This document shows positions 31,991 through 43,700 of a stretch of DNA of 64,000 nucleotides, piece after piece. The stretch is from assembly GCA_963969595.1 (NCBI GenBank), contig OZ018409.1:17454975-17518974 (forward strand), written 5' to 3'. The DNA comes from Neckera pumila. Lineage: Eukaryota; Streptophyta; Bryopsida; Hypnales; Neckeraceae. The notes beneath the pieces are model-generated. The model saw nothing but the letters and a program-made list of their open reading frames with translations. It was not told the DNA's origin and searched no databases. Both the position numbers and the translations under genes were made by a program. Numbering within the stretch: the stretch's first letter is position 1; each line of letters opens with the position of its first letter.

Positions 31991-34072
31991 GGCCTTACGG
32001 TTTGTTACAACTCATTATATCAAACAAACAAAATATGGTATTTAAATATAATGAAAAAATCCAAGCTAATTTAATGTATAGATTTTTGAAGTTGAAACAA
32101 AATGGTCACAAAAATCGACCACCTCATTAAATGTACACCTTTGGTACATTGAAGAAAGCAAAATGTACATGTGCGCTATGATTGTTTTTAGAAGCCCACC
32201 TTAGAGATTATGTTACTGGGACCGCATATAAACTCCAATTGTCAATATAGTCTAACGTCTTTGCACAATTCATTTTGATGCTCACCTATTAAGGTTTTGT
32301 ATTTTTCAAATATAAATTTTTAAACTATTCTAGTTTCTTTTACGATTGCTTCAACTCTTAAAAAAACTTTTTGTATGAACATGCAAACAATAGGCTAAGT
32401 CCCTTGGTTTTAGTTTTGAAAGAACAATTGACAAAAAGTATTTTTTGTATGTTTTTGGAATGTTTCAACCTACTAAACCCACTTCAATTGATAGTAATAC
32501 GACTTGCCAAGCATTGCATTTAGGTTGCAAAGTCAAAGCACTATTTACTATTCACTTTTGCATGCTTCTCATTGCACAAACTTTGGGCAAACAACAAAAA
32601 CCATACCCTACTTCAAGGAAATTTTTCATTCATCTTGGATTGCCCTCTAGGCAAGTGAATGTTTACTAATCCCTCAATGCGTAACAACTTTTTGATAATG
32701 GAGGTTTCCAATGAATTGTCCCACTTTGATAATGTTTTTGCACATAGAAGTGCTTGAAATATTTAATTTTAACTGCACAAAAGTAATTATTTATAAAGAC
32801 TACTTTGTCTAGTATGCATGGAATCAATTATTGAAAGCATAGACCATTGGATTTTTAAACTATAATAATTTTGAATGATCAATCATAGGCAAAAAACACA
32901 ACACTACGGGAAGAAAAATTATAAGAAGATGAAGGATGCTTTTTTACCTTCCAAAAAAATCGTATTGGAATCTAAGGCAAATGCAATATTTTTTTATTTT
33001 CAAAAATGTGAAACAAAAAACTCTCTCAAATTTTTGTACATTTTCAAATAGAAAGAATAGAAAGCCAAAAGTCCAATACTAACCAAATGGGATCCTACAA
33101 AATTTTAAAAATTTGTATAGGCGTTAGTTTTTTAATTTAACAATTGATATTATTAGCTTATTGTTTGGAAGATCTTCAAAAAATTTGGAATCATTCTAAT
33201 TATTTTGTATTCTTTGATTATAGTAGATTGAGCATTGTATTTTTTTAACTCCTAAAAGACAAATTTAGATGAATTCACTCTAGATCCAAGTTATTTGTAT
33301 AGACCAAATTTTAGAAATGTCCAAAAAATTGATTTTTTTCATCTTCACTATTCCTTTTATTGTAAAAAAAATTATATTGGTCCTTTTCTCTATAAGATAG
33401 CTACATTTCTAAATAAACTTTAAATACTTCTCATATTGAAATATTGAAAATAAAAAATGCAATAAGTAGGTCAATTTATTATTCTAGTTTACAAAATATT
33501 GGGATTTTATTTCATCCTATCAAGAATTTGCCTTTAAAAATTTGAGGAAGACAAGTTTAGTAAAATATCAAAAAATTCTATTATAAATTTGTTTTATTTC
33601 AATTGAATTGAAATTAATAATTACAAAAAGTAAAAATTATAGTTTATTACAAATTTAGAAAGTTAAAATTAATATATTATAAATTTAAAATTTTATAGTT
33701 TATAATTAAAAATAAAACTACGTAAATTTAAAATTTATTATTTAACATTTAAAAAAAATGCAATTCAAAATTTTGATTGTCACTTAGTTGATTCAATGGT
33801 GAACATACTTAGAAGAATTATAGTGAAAAGACAACAATTATCCTCTTATCTTCTCATTGCGTTAGTCTGATTTGCAGTTTAGATATATATAGTAAGCCTT
33901 TTACATTTCATGGTGGTATGTGGGCCATTTAGAGCGTTGCTAGAGATTCTACTGTGGATTTGAATTTTGAATTTATCTTCTATCAAGTGACATATGTTTT
34001 GGCACATTTCACTATTTTGATGTAGATATTATAATAACTGAATGACCCCCAACTGTTCACCTGTGGAGATAT
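31991..34072. other. AT-rich intergenic DNA
   Basis: No gene or bounded element is recognised. The stretch at 33500-33770 is extremely AT-rich with short TTATAAATTTA-like motifs. Open frames are short and lack domains. Confidence 0.5.
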
Positions 34073-34195
34073 CACTATAAGAAACTCGTGTTTTAGGTGA
34101 CATTAGTGTAATTTTAGCAGACGCATTTTAGTTGACTTTAAATTAAACAACATATGTTTTTACGTCAATAACAACGTCTAATGTAACATCTGGGA
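34073..34195 (+). mobile_element. CACTA-type terminus, partial copy
   Basis: CACTATAAGAAACTCGTG opens a segment that shares GTTTTTACGTCAATAA and ACGTCTAATGTAACATC with the 225-bp CACTA-like element at 18613-18837. No opposite terminus was found, so it is a truncated or diverged relative. Confidence 0.5.
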
Positions 34196-34352
34196 AACTC
34201 TACATTGTGATTGACACCACAAAAATTTGCAAGGTGGTGGTTTACTTACATTATCATGCCCACGTGAATTTTCAGCAACATCTATATCTTAAGTTTGGCT
34301 GTTTGTTTGTTACATTGAGATCTCCCGGACCATGCATCCCCGGCCGCGTGCT

Positions 34353-34650
34353 TGGTATCATTGGAAAGCCCTCGGCGAGGAGGGGTGCACGGGCTTGGTT
34401 TCGTGGCGTTTGGAGCTACGATGACGAAGTTATTGAATTTCAAAGTATTTACGGACCAAAAAATTAGAAAATCACTTTTACTTTGATTCCAGCCACATTT
34501 TTGGTATCGTCGGAAAGCTCTCGGCAAGGAAGGGTGTACGGGCTTTGTTTTGTGGTGTTTGGACATACGATGCAAAAGTTATTGAATTTCAAAAGTTTTT
34601 ATTATGACTTTAATATTTAGAAAATTACTTTGGCTTTGGCTGTGGCATCG
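34353..34650 (+). repeat. 150-bp direct repeat, two copies
   Basis: Units starting GGTATCATTGGAAAGCCCTC (34353) and GGTATCGTCGGAAAGCTCTC (34503) are 150 bp apart. The first copy is richer in CpG (CTCGGCGAGGAGGGGTGCAC versus CTCGGCAAGGAAGGGTGTAC), the differences being mostly transitions, as expected from deamination in the second copy. Confidence 0.8.
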
Positions 34651-36659
34651 GCACAAAGCTACACTAGTTACTACTACAATGACAAATTGGAAGACAAGGA
34701 ACCTCCCACGTGTATGTAGTAGTCCTTTTCTGAGGGGCAAAATGGAGCTAGAAAGCACCATTTCATAGTGAAAATCTTTTTTTGCCAAAAAAAAGTAATT
34801 TTTTTTTGCCAAAAAAGTTTCAATTCAATTTAAAATATGGATGAAATTGTCAATTTTGGATGAAAAAGTCTATGAATTTGATTGAAAAGTGTTTTATGGT
34901 ACAGAAGATGGATGTATGAAGAAATAAAATGCTTCACCAAATTTTAAATGATCGCCATCCTGGCACTTTTTTAAAACCAAAAAAGAATGGCTGGTGTGCA
35001 AGCAAGAACATGGAGCCATTGATTGCAGGCAAAAAGCACTGTATTTGGCTAAGTACACGTCTTAGGTTTCTTTAGATTTCCCAACGACTTCACATTTCCA
35101 AGACAAGTGAATGGAAGAGGGTTTATTTTGCACCACTTAGCAGTGCAGCTTCAACAATGGACCAACTGCAACCTAGACAATAGCGCTAGGCTCAACTCCA
35201 TCAAACGACCTAATTGACAATATCATAGCCTCGATCAAAAATTTAAAATTGCAATGACATTTGAGTATGAGGGTACTATAATTCTTTAAGTTACAAAGGC
35301 ATGCAACTTTGAAGCCTACATATCATCTCCACATGCACTAACACCAAACGGTGATTCTCAAAACCTCTAGTGCTAAGCAATGGTCTAACACAAGCTATCT
35401 ATCAATAGTACTACAGAATTTTGTGGAGGGACAATCACTCGCAGTCAACATCAGCAACAAAATCAAAGTGGACCTAGTGTCAAGCAATGAGCAAAGTGCA
35501 CGGCAACTGCCTTCTAATGTTGATGGTGTCCTAAAGTCAATTGATTGGTGCTATTACTCCCCAGAGATCGACTGAGCCCCGTCTTGATCAACCACAACTA
35601 CATATGCAAAACACAATTAGAACACAATCTTTTTAATCACATTGTCCACTTTCTTGATTAATGAACAAGCATGATACATAGCTCATCACACATGAGCACA
35701 TCCCTGCATTTCCTACAAATTCTACGATGCTTTCTTTAGCAAAACCACACACTACCGCGGCTAACATCCCTTGTAACTAATGCTCTCACACCTAATGTTG
35801 TTGTGGGTCTTGCTGGGGCTGCGATTACTTTGGGAACAAGTGTGAGACAATAGCAATACGGCTTCAATCAATGCCATAGCCACAGTATAGTGATGGAAAC
35901 TGGAAGGTGCTGAGGAACGTTATAGGCTTGGAGTCATACTAAATAGTTGATGTCATACGTTAGGAGGCATGCATTTGCCAAAACAACGTGCCTCTGTTAT
36001 ATTTAGCGCGTTTGAACTTGGGAAAATGTAAGGATCACCTGCCGGTTTGGGCTCAAAACGGCCTCAAAACTGGAGTGCTCTGAGTTTTGGAATAATTTTT
36101 TTTTAAATGAAACAAAATATAGATAATTTGTGAAGCATTCAAAATAGTATGAATGTATGTGAAAATTTAGACTTAGGAATATTTATCTCTAAAGGTTATA
36201 CACATTCAAAGAGTGCTGGAAAATGCAAGAAAATGCACATTTTGAAATTTGTTTTCTTAAAAATAGTTTAAAAATTCCAAAATTTCCAAAAAAAAAACAT
36301 TTTTCCTAATTTGAAGGTGCTTTTCTTTAACCATTTGCAACTTCGGGAAAAAAATTGTAATCTCTGCACATGCACAAAGGTAGTGCACTTTGAGCGTATG
36401 TGGAAAGTGGACACTTTGTTATTTTTGGAAAATCTCTTTATAAGCTTGTGTAACTTTAGTAATACTCCTTGTGTCCTAATTTTCACCTTCAAACTTGCAT
36501 TTTTGAGTTGGAAATAGTACTAAAACCTCCAAAATGGCCAAGGTAGACATCCAATAGGGGGCAATCTAAAAATAATAAAATAATTTTAGAAAATAAAAAA
36601 AAATTTATGTAATGTCTAAAACTATTACAAGTACCTTCTATTCAAATTTAATGGAAAAC
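34651..36659. other. Intergenic DNA, no gene supported
   Basis: Mixed AT-rich sequence. A short ATG frame at 35351-35575 has unremarkable composition and no domain. Nothing else is defended. Confidence 0.4.
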
Positions 36660-36752
36660 GGACCTAGGATGCAAAAGTTATAAGCAAAAAAACACCAATC
36701 TAAAGTCAAGGGGATACTAAAAAGGACAAGTGTTTCTTGCAACAAGATTGAG
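36660..36752 (-). mobile_element. Isolated terminus of the GGTGATTGCAAG family
   Basis: GCAAAAGTTATAAGCAAAAA, then AAAGTCAAGGGGATAC and GGACAAGTGTTTCTTGCAA is the inverse of the left end of copy 1 at 9721. The other end of this copy is not found. It abuts the next family member closely, suggesting that one inserted near or into the other. Confidence 0.5.
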
Positions 36753-36763
36753 GGTGTCTGCAA

Positions 36764-37584
36764 GAAACATTTTGCGTCACACATTTAATACAAAAGTTGT
36801 TTTGTACCATAAATATTGCAAAAATGATTGAATGAACATGAAATTTAGAAATAAGCTTCCTTTAGCAAAAGAAAATGTACTTGAAATAGTTCAATTCTTC
36901 AAAATCAATTCAATAGATGAAATTCAATGAGTTTGAATATATGTCATGCTTATATTTTTGGTGTTTTTTTAATACTATCAAGTACCTCGTTTGAAGAATT
37001 ATATTATCAAATATAGTAGGCTAGGTCTTTTAATAGAAATACACCTTTTCAAGAGAAGAATTTCTAAAAACATGTTCTAAGTATATTTTGAATTGGCCTA
37101 AAGTATGCTTTGGTTAGGTTGATTTTATGTTGAATGAAAAATGATTTTTTAGTTTTAGCTTTGATTTTTCTTCTTTGCTCTTAATTGGCAACAATGGCCA
37201 CCTTCAAAATAAAATTTTCAAGTAAATTTTTTAGTTAAAAAAAGTAGAAATATAAAAGTTTCGTTTTCTACTATAAATTGCAGCATGTGGAATAAAATAG
37301 TATTTTAGGGTACACAAAAAAACTCAATAGTACTGGTGGTGGCCTGAATCCCCTCCAATCTGCCAATGTAGATTATTTATAGCAGATTTAGTATTGCCAT
37401 CCATCCTTGCCATCCAATGATGAACATTACGTATTTTCAGAATGGTAGATCTAAAATTCAATTGACTATTATAATTTCATGTTCCATGCTTCCAATAATA
37501 CTCAAGGTGATTTGTAGTACAAAAAATATCAAGAAACTAAAAATAATTAACACAACAAATAGTGCAAGTGCTTCTTACAATCAC
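36764..37584 (+). mobile_element. GGTGATTGCAAG-family MITE, copy 4
   Basis: The left end is TGCAAGAAACATTTTGCG and the right end is CAAGTGCTTCTTACAATCACC. About 0.82 kb, AT-rich, non-coding. Boundaries are approximate because the outer GGTGAT is degraded on the left. Confidence 0.45.
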
Positions 37585-40500
37585 CATTGAAAGCAAGCCA
37601 ATTCGACCTCCATTGACAATTCCAATTGCCTATATTCCCCTTTCTAGAAGCTCATCAAATAGCCCAGGGGAAATGAAGAAATTATCAACCACTATACAAT
37701 GCCCTTTGTTTCATATTCCCTATACAAGCTAATTCACTACATGGTGACCTTGACCATAATATGTGGTGCCGTTGCACCCTAGATAAATTTGGATATTATA
37801 GGTATTTTGACTGGAATTGGAGACTAGACACCAAACTTTTAGATCATACCTAGTAGGCTTTGCTTTTATGTATTAATGAATGGGATTGAAGTGTCCTCTA
37901 TAGGCAACCGTGATTTTATCTATAATCATGAAGTTTACTAGGTTCCACAATTTGCGGGTTCTATCCACAAACTGTAGATAGTCAAATTGGAATTCAATTT
38001 TTGAATTTTTGTTGTACATTTGTGTGCATTTGTTGGATGTTTGACAAACTATTGTCTAGTTTGTATTCCTAATTTGGTCTTTTTGGATGTTAGATGTCCA
38101 ATTGGAAGTGGTTTGTAAGGTTGTTAGGTGGGCTATTTGAGGGAATGATGTGGCAGGTTCTAAATCGTAAATGTGGTCAAGCAGGAAGTTGATCAATTTA
38201 TTAGTCAAGGGTGTGTTATGTTTGCATTTCAATTGGATGAATTAAGTCCAAATTGATAGTTGACATGTCGTTAGGTTGTCTCTTTTTCCTCTGATAACTG
38301 GCTATTTGATTCCTATTAGATAGTGGTTTCTAATATTATTGTCACCCACTGTTGAAGAATGTCTAGTGTACGTTCCAACTTGCGGTGATGTGTTTTTGTT
38401 TGCTTTTGAGTGTATGTTTAAGTTGGATGCTGTGTGTGAGAGTTTATTGGAAGTGATTAAGTGATGTGATGGAGAATTGTTTGCGTCCTAATTGGAGATG
38501 TCTAAAAGATAGAGTATTTGTATGAGATTAAAGAGGGGATGTAAGATTGATTTTGTGGAGATATTTTGAGACAAAAGTAGAGATCACTTAATGGCGTGGA
38601 TGCAGTGTTCCAATTGGAAAAAAAGTGTGAGCTGAGGAAGAACAATATTTGAGATGTTAGTTTGTGAGAGAATTATGACAGAGACTATAATTGTAAAACA
38701 AAACTCTAAATATGTAATGGTGATTTAATTCACCAAATTGGCTAATATGATATATTTTTAGAGTGATTTTGTATTAATGTATATGTGCTTATGTGATGCA
38801 ATTGAATGTGATGTCAGTCTTGAGCAATTGAGTTGGAAATAGATCCCTAATTGGAACTAGAAGCTAGAGATTATTTCTTTATTGCTATTAAATTCCTATT
38901 GACAAGCCTCCCTTGGAACGAATTTAGTATATTAAAAGAATAATTTTCAAGTAGGTCATTATTTTCTTCAACAAAGGGTGACTTAACACCAAAGTGACTT
39001 CAAGGACAGAATGTGTCTTCAATATTTTTCCAAACAAATTTCACGTCATTTGCCAAACTCGGGTGGAAAACAGCAACAAAGAGTATTTGTAGGATACTAG
39101 AATACCTATCTAATGACACCAAATACATGAAATTTGAAAAGAGGCTATGATTTATAAAACAATCGAAAGTTTCGAGGTACCCAGAATTGCCGGAGTCTAG
39201 GCCAGAAACGCCGGGTCCAGGCTGATGTCACCTGTCGCAATGGCCGGCGCCACATGCCAATGCCCGGAGGAATACTATTGAGGAGGGACATGACTTGGAC
39301 GCACAGGAGGGTTTTGAGCGCGAATTCTTATGGCTAAGGGTTTTGAGAGAGTGAGGCGCTCTTTTGTAAGGCAGAGGTTCCTTGGATTCTTATGTCCTTG
39401 GCAAGTGGTGGGCAAAGTGGTGGACGTTGTTTTTTGTAAGGCAATTGCAGTCATAGACTTCACAAGACATAGAGTTCACAATGAGGCAAAGTGTGCTGCC
39501 AAAATTTGGCTATAGTGAAGCAATATGACCCTCAATGCTCATGGGCGGACCTTTTATTTCAACGACTTGGACGCGATGTTCTGTCCGAGCAGCAGGCATG
39601 CGGAGGTTACGGTCAATCCAAAGACGTCAGATGCAGTAGTTGGAAAAGGCGCCATAGCTGCAGTTCAATTCGGACCTAGTCTTGCACTTAGCGTGGTTAA
39701 CGTCAAATTAGGATGTAGTGCTTGCACTTGCACCTCATAGGTAGTCTTTGAATTTGTGAGGCTAAGTTTGCAGTTTTGGATCGGATTTTATGCAGTTTTT
39801 GGTTTTACTTGATGTAGTTTTGCTTTTTGTTAGCTCAACATTGTGAGTTGTGGACCTCCGTGTACTTGTTCAGAACTTATGTAATGGAATGATCGCATTT
39901 CCAAACGAGAATTGGCTTCATGTCTGTATTTGTGAATTCTGTGGTCTCGACAATTCATCACGGCTTTGCTGGTCACGGGATTGCAAAAGCCGCACGTCCT
40001 TTGGCTATGTCTTACATTCTGTAGACGTCGTCCACCTCCCGCCCTCCATGAAAGCCTATACATGCATTATTAGTTGCATGAATTTGTCAACGTTGCTGGT
40101 TCCCGCCAAGTTCACCCGAGTCTTCACCGAGCAAGGTCAAACTGCATGGTTCACACGCAATTGGAGTTGCCTGGCCGAAGATCAGGCTACTAATTTTGAC
40201 CCGTTTTTTTTGTTGAATTGTTGTCCAATGTAATGGTACTTTTACTTTCTTGGATTTCATTGTTTTTGATTCTACTAATTTTGCTGATTTTTGGAGTAAA
40301 GAATCCTGTTTGTGAAGTCTCCGACCTACCTGTGTAAAAGACTATGAGGTTAGCAAGGTTTTGTAACTTTCTTATTTTTTCAAGTGGAGATGGTAGCTTC
40401 TTTGGTGACCTATAATTTTTTAGTTGAAGTTGAAGGCTATTTGGCAAGTTTCATTGTTGTACTAGGCAAGCAAAGCAAAAGGAACACCATTTTTCCTTGC

Positions 40501-41133
40501 TCTTTCTTGACTTCTTACAACATTTATCTTTAAAAAGATAATAGTGAATAAGAGAATCACCAATTAAAATGTTTTGGGATCATTTATGGACTAACGTATT
40601 GTCCCTTTTTACAATTAAATTGATCTGAAAAGCTACCGATTTGCCCGAAGGAAAATTCAAAAATGAAGACTTGTACAAGCATTTCTTTGGAGAAGAAAAT
40701 TCCATGTCACATTGGGGTTAAGACCGTCGTTCAAGTATTGTGATTTATACTTTGTGACTGCATGGTGGGCATCGCAATTCATCTCCTGGACCATGCTGTA
40801 GGCAACAACATTGGTCAGAAAGAAATTAAAAAAATATTATACGTATACGCTCTATTGTCATCTACAACAGTACTAAGTTGGTTTTGGTGGAGGCCTGTTG
40901 AATTGGAATGCATGCTACAAGTTGGGTTTTAGATCCTAGTTGGATATAGGTTCTGTTACTTTAGGCTCTTCCATTGCATAGTGTGTACAAGGATTTTTAG
41001 AAGGTATTTAATAGACTCCAAAGGTGAACAAATGGAGTCTTTCCTAGGTGTCTGCTAAGGGCAAGGCCCAAAGCTACAATCATGTAGTTCAATAGCTGCT
41101 ATTCTTGGTGGCGTTGAGGGACAAATTTTACTA
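37585..41133. other. Intergenic DNA with a CpG-rich patch at 39.2-40.2 kb
   Basis: No gene is confirmed. From about 39180 to 40200 the sequence is CpG-richer (for example CCGGCGCCACATGCC near 39242), with overlapping short frames. One of them (39525-39740) contains VTVNPKTSDAVVGKGAIAAV, faintly like the protease or pre-integrase region of a Copia-type polyprotein; that is too weak to call. The 38-39 kb part is AT-rich with frequent TTGGA-type words and no frames. Confidence 0.4.
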
Positions 41134-41385
41134 AATCCGTCCCATGAAGGTGGGACCAGCTAGATAAATTGGAGGTTCTTGGGGTAAAAGTAAAAAAAAA
41201 ATCCCCTATATTTGAGCCGTGTCTTGGGATACTTTCTAGCCCCCCCCCCCCCCCCCCTAATTTGGGGCCTCTAATTGCAAATACAAATTAAAAATTTGCA
41301 AATTTTTTTTGTGCCAAATAAAAAATTCCTGCATTTTTCCCTAGGATAAATCCAAAGTGCTTGTCCCACCTTCATGGGACGGATT
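41134..41385. mobile_element. TA-flanked 252-bp MITE with a poly(C) core
   Basis: Perfect 23-bp inverted ends beginning AATCCGTCCCATGAAGGTGG are flanked by TA on both sides (41132-41133 and 41386-41387). The interior contains a run of about 19 C residues near 41241. No coding capacity. Perfect ends suggest a comparatively recent insertion. Confidence 0.85.
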
Positions 41386-42004
41386 TAGCATCTTGCTTGA
41401 GGGATCTGGTTTGGAGAATAAAGGCGGTTGATGCTCTCTCCAATCCATCATTTGGCAATCATTGACAGTCACTTTCCGCCATCCAATTCCTCCCCTGAAT
41501 TCAATGCCATACCAGAACACATTGTCTTCCCACCATCCTTGTTGCACATTACCAAAGAATGTTTGAAGTCCACCGCACTAAATGCAATCAAATCCTAGCA
41601 CCTGCAATAGGACCCACACATGCTCTAGCAACACCCTTCAATATTAGAAGAAAATTGGGGCCTCTGGAGGGCCGCTCCACAACCCTCCAAGGACCTTGTA
41701 GATTGAGTTTTTTTTGCTTAACAAATTGTTTTTCTCCTATTCCCATTCACCTTCAATCACAATGTTGGATGCTTGTCAGTGGTTGAAAATTCAATTAGAA
41801 TTTTTTTAATAAGCAAGGTTAACATGTATTGAAGTACCTTAATTCTAATTATTAAATACTTTCTACTTGGATGCACCTTCTTCTTAATCCAAATTGTGAA
41901 AAAAATGCAAATGCCCCCAAAAAGTCCATTGACTTAGCATCAAGAATTTTTTTTTATGCAATGTAAAAGACTTATTTTGTAGACATTTGAAGTGATTGAA
42001 GATG

Positions 42005-42597
42005 AAAGGAAAAGCTCTTTATAGAAGTGGTATAGTAGTAGGTAGAACAATGGATGTGGGATATGTAAATTGGATTGAATTGGAGCTCTACCACTCAAAG
42101 TTAAGTGAAAAATAAGTTGTATTAAAAGCTAAATTTTGGGCCTCATTTTGGCATAGTACAATAACTTTTTTGAAAGAAATATTTGCTAAAAAAAGTTGGA
42201 GATCCAGCTAAGTTTCATATCCTAAAATCCGTTTGACATTTTAAGTCTCCGATCAAAAGTTATGGACAAAATTTAGAATGGATGTTTGAAGGAACAATTT
42301 CTTTGACATTTTCAAACATCCATTCTAAATTTTGTCCATAACTTTTGATCGGAGACTTAAAATCTCAAACGGATTTTAGGTTATGAAACTTAGCTTGATT
42401 CTCCAACTTTTTTCAGCCAATTTTTTTTTAGAAAAGTTATTATACTAAGCCTAAATGAGACCCAAATTTCTGCTTTTAATACAAATTTTTTTTTTCAGTT
42501 AACTTTGAACAGTGGAGCTCCTATTCATCCAATTCACATATTCCATACGCATTGTTCTACCTACTACTACACCAAGTTTATGAAGAGCTTCTCCTCT
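42005..42597. repeat. ~590-bp long inverted repeat (foldback)
   Basis: Left arm 42005-42290 and right arm 42311-42597 are inverted copies around a 20-nt loop (GGAACAATTTCTTTGACATT). The innermost ~55 bp (from ATTTTAAGTCTCCGATC inward) are a perfect match, the innermost ~85 bp have about two mismatches, and the outer parts are clearly related but more diverged. A transcript would fold into a very long hairpin. It may be a foldback transposon or a young small-RNA-producing hairpin locus; expression is unknown. There are no coding frames. Confidence 0.9.
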
Positions 42598-42612
42598 CAC
42601 CTGCAAACTCAC

Positions 42613-42680
42613 AAAATTTAGTAAGCGGCTATTGAAGCTAGCTGCCTTCTAAAGCAGCTAGCTTCAAAAGCCACTTAAAT
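42613..42680. repeat. Compact hairpin next to the long foldback
   Basis: GAAGCTAGCTGC (42634-42645), an 8-nt loop CTTCTAAA, and GCAGCTAGCTTC (42654-42665) form a perfect 12-bp stem. After a small internal loop (ATT/AAA) the stem extends with AGCGGCT/AGCCACT and an AATTTA/TAAATT pairing. It has the length of a short hairpin precursor but there is no evidence of processing. It lies 16 bp beyond the long inverted repeat. Confidence 0.85.
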
Positions 42681-43550
42681 TGATTTAATTAGACTAGATT
42701 GGATACATAATTTGATTTTTCGTTTTCCATCAAAAATCTTATTTAATATTGGCCTTTTTAAAAAAAAAATTGGAGTTTATTCCAATGGTGAAGCAAGAAC
42801 AAACCACAAAAAGCCTGTATTGGCCTTTTTTTATTGCAAAAGTTAAGTGATAGGCCTGCTTTTACTAATTAGTTTTGCAAAATTCACAACATTTGACTAT
42901 GCACTTCTAACAGTCTTTGTTGGATGGTCATTCTAAAACAGCCCTTTAGAGGCCCCAAAATTCTTCTAATATTTTGCCCATTTGTTCTTCTTGTTACACA
43001 AGGAATGAGTGAACGTACATTCACACCCTCCAATTGATAATGGTGGGTGGTGGCACTACTAGTAAAAAGGGAGGTAACCCATCAATGTCAGCGAGGTTGA
43101 CAATGTCGTTCACCCATTGCTCAAATTGCATATCCCTGCCATCCACCCTTGTCATCCTTTAGTGGTAGCAGAAGATTGCTTGTTGGTGCTACAACACTGC
43201 AATAGCCTTATTCCCGTTGCATACTTAATGGCCCCATAGAGTAACTACAGCTACAAATGCAACATGGAGTTGTTGGTGCTGCTTGCCACTAGTAGCAAAA
43301 TGGGGTCCAACTGAAAAGAAAATCAACAAAAAATGTTTTCCTCTATAGGTTAGGAACACTTGATTTAGATCTGTGAAGAGTTTTCTGTTTGTTTTGTCTA
43401 AATCAAATTTAGGAAAAAAATTAAAAAAAATTTGCTGTTCAAAATTTGCAGATAACAAGAGAATTGTTATTATACTTAAAAAATTATTTATCTAATTCTA
43501 AAGTATTCTAGAAAAAAATCATGAATATTATTCAAAATGCAACAAAATTA
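42681..43550. other. Intergenic DNA
   Basis: AT-rich, with no gene or bounded element recognised. The minus-strand frame at 43225-43458 is low-complexity and has no domain. Confidence 0.45.
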
Positions 43551-43700
43551 GCATGTATTTCTTGCAATCACCCATACAAAGAATATTGGGAAAAATCATT
43601 ACTTTTTATCTAAATAATACAGTATTTCATCCATGACCAAGAGCTTGTTGAATGCCAAGGTGATTGCAAGACAAACTTGTTGATTTTGTTGTGTATATGG
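43551..43700. mobile_element. Two GGTGATTGCAAG-family termini
   Basis: A right terminus (ATGTATTTCTTGCAATCACC, ending about 43572) is followed ~90 bp later by a left terminus (GGTGATTGCAAGACAAAC, from about 43662) that continues only ~40 bp before the LTR-like sequence begins at 43701. The second element therefore seems to be interrupted by the LTR-like insertion. Confidence 0.5.

Noticed and set aside
39525..39740. Copia-type polyprotein fragment
   Set aside because: Similarity to the region before the integrase is limited to a few common residues and no reverse transcriptase or integrase motif is near.
42613..42680. A microRNA gene
   Set aside because: The hairpin is good but there is no evidence of expression, precise processing or target; it is listed only as a hairpin.
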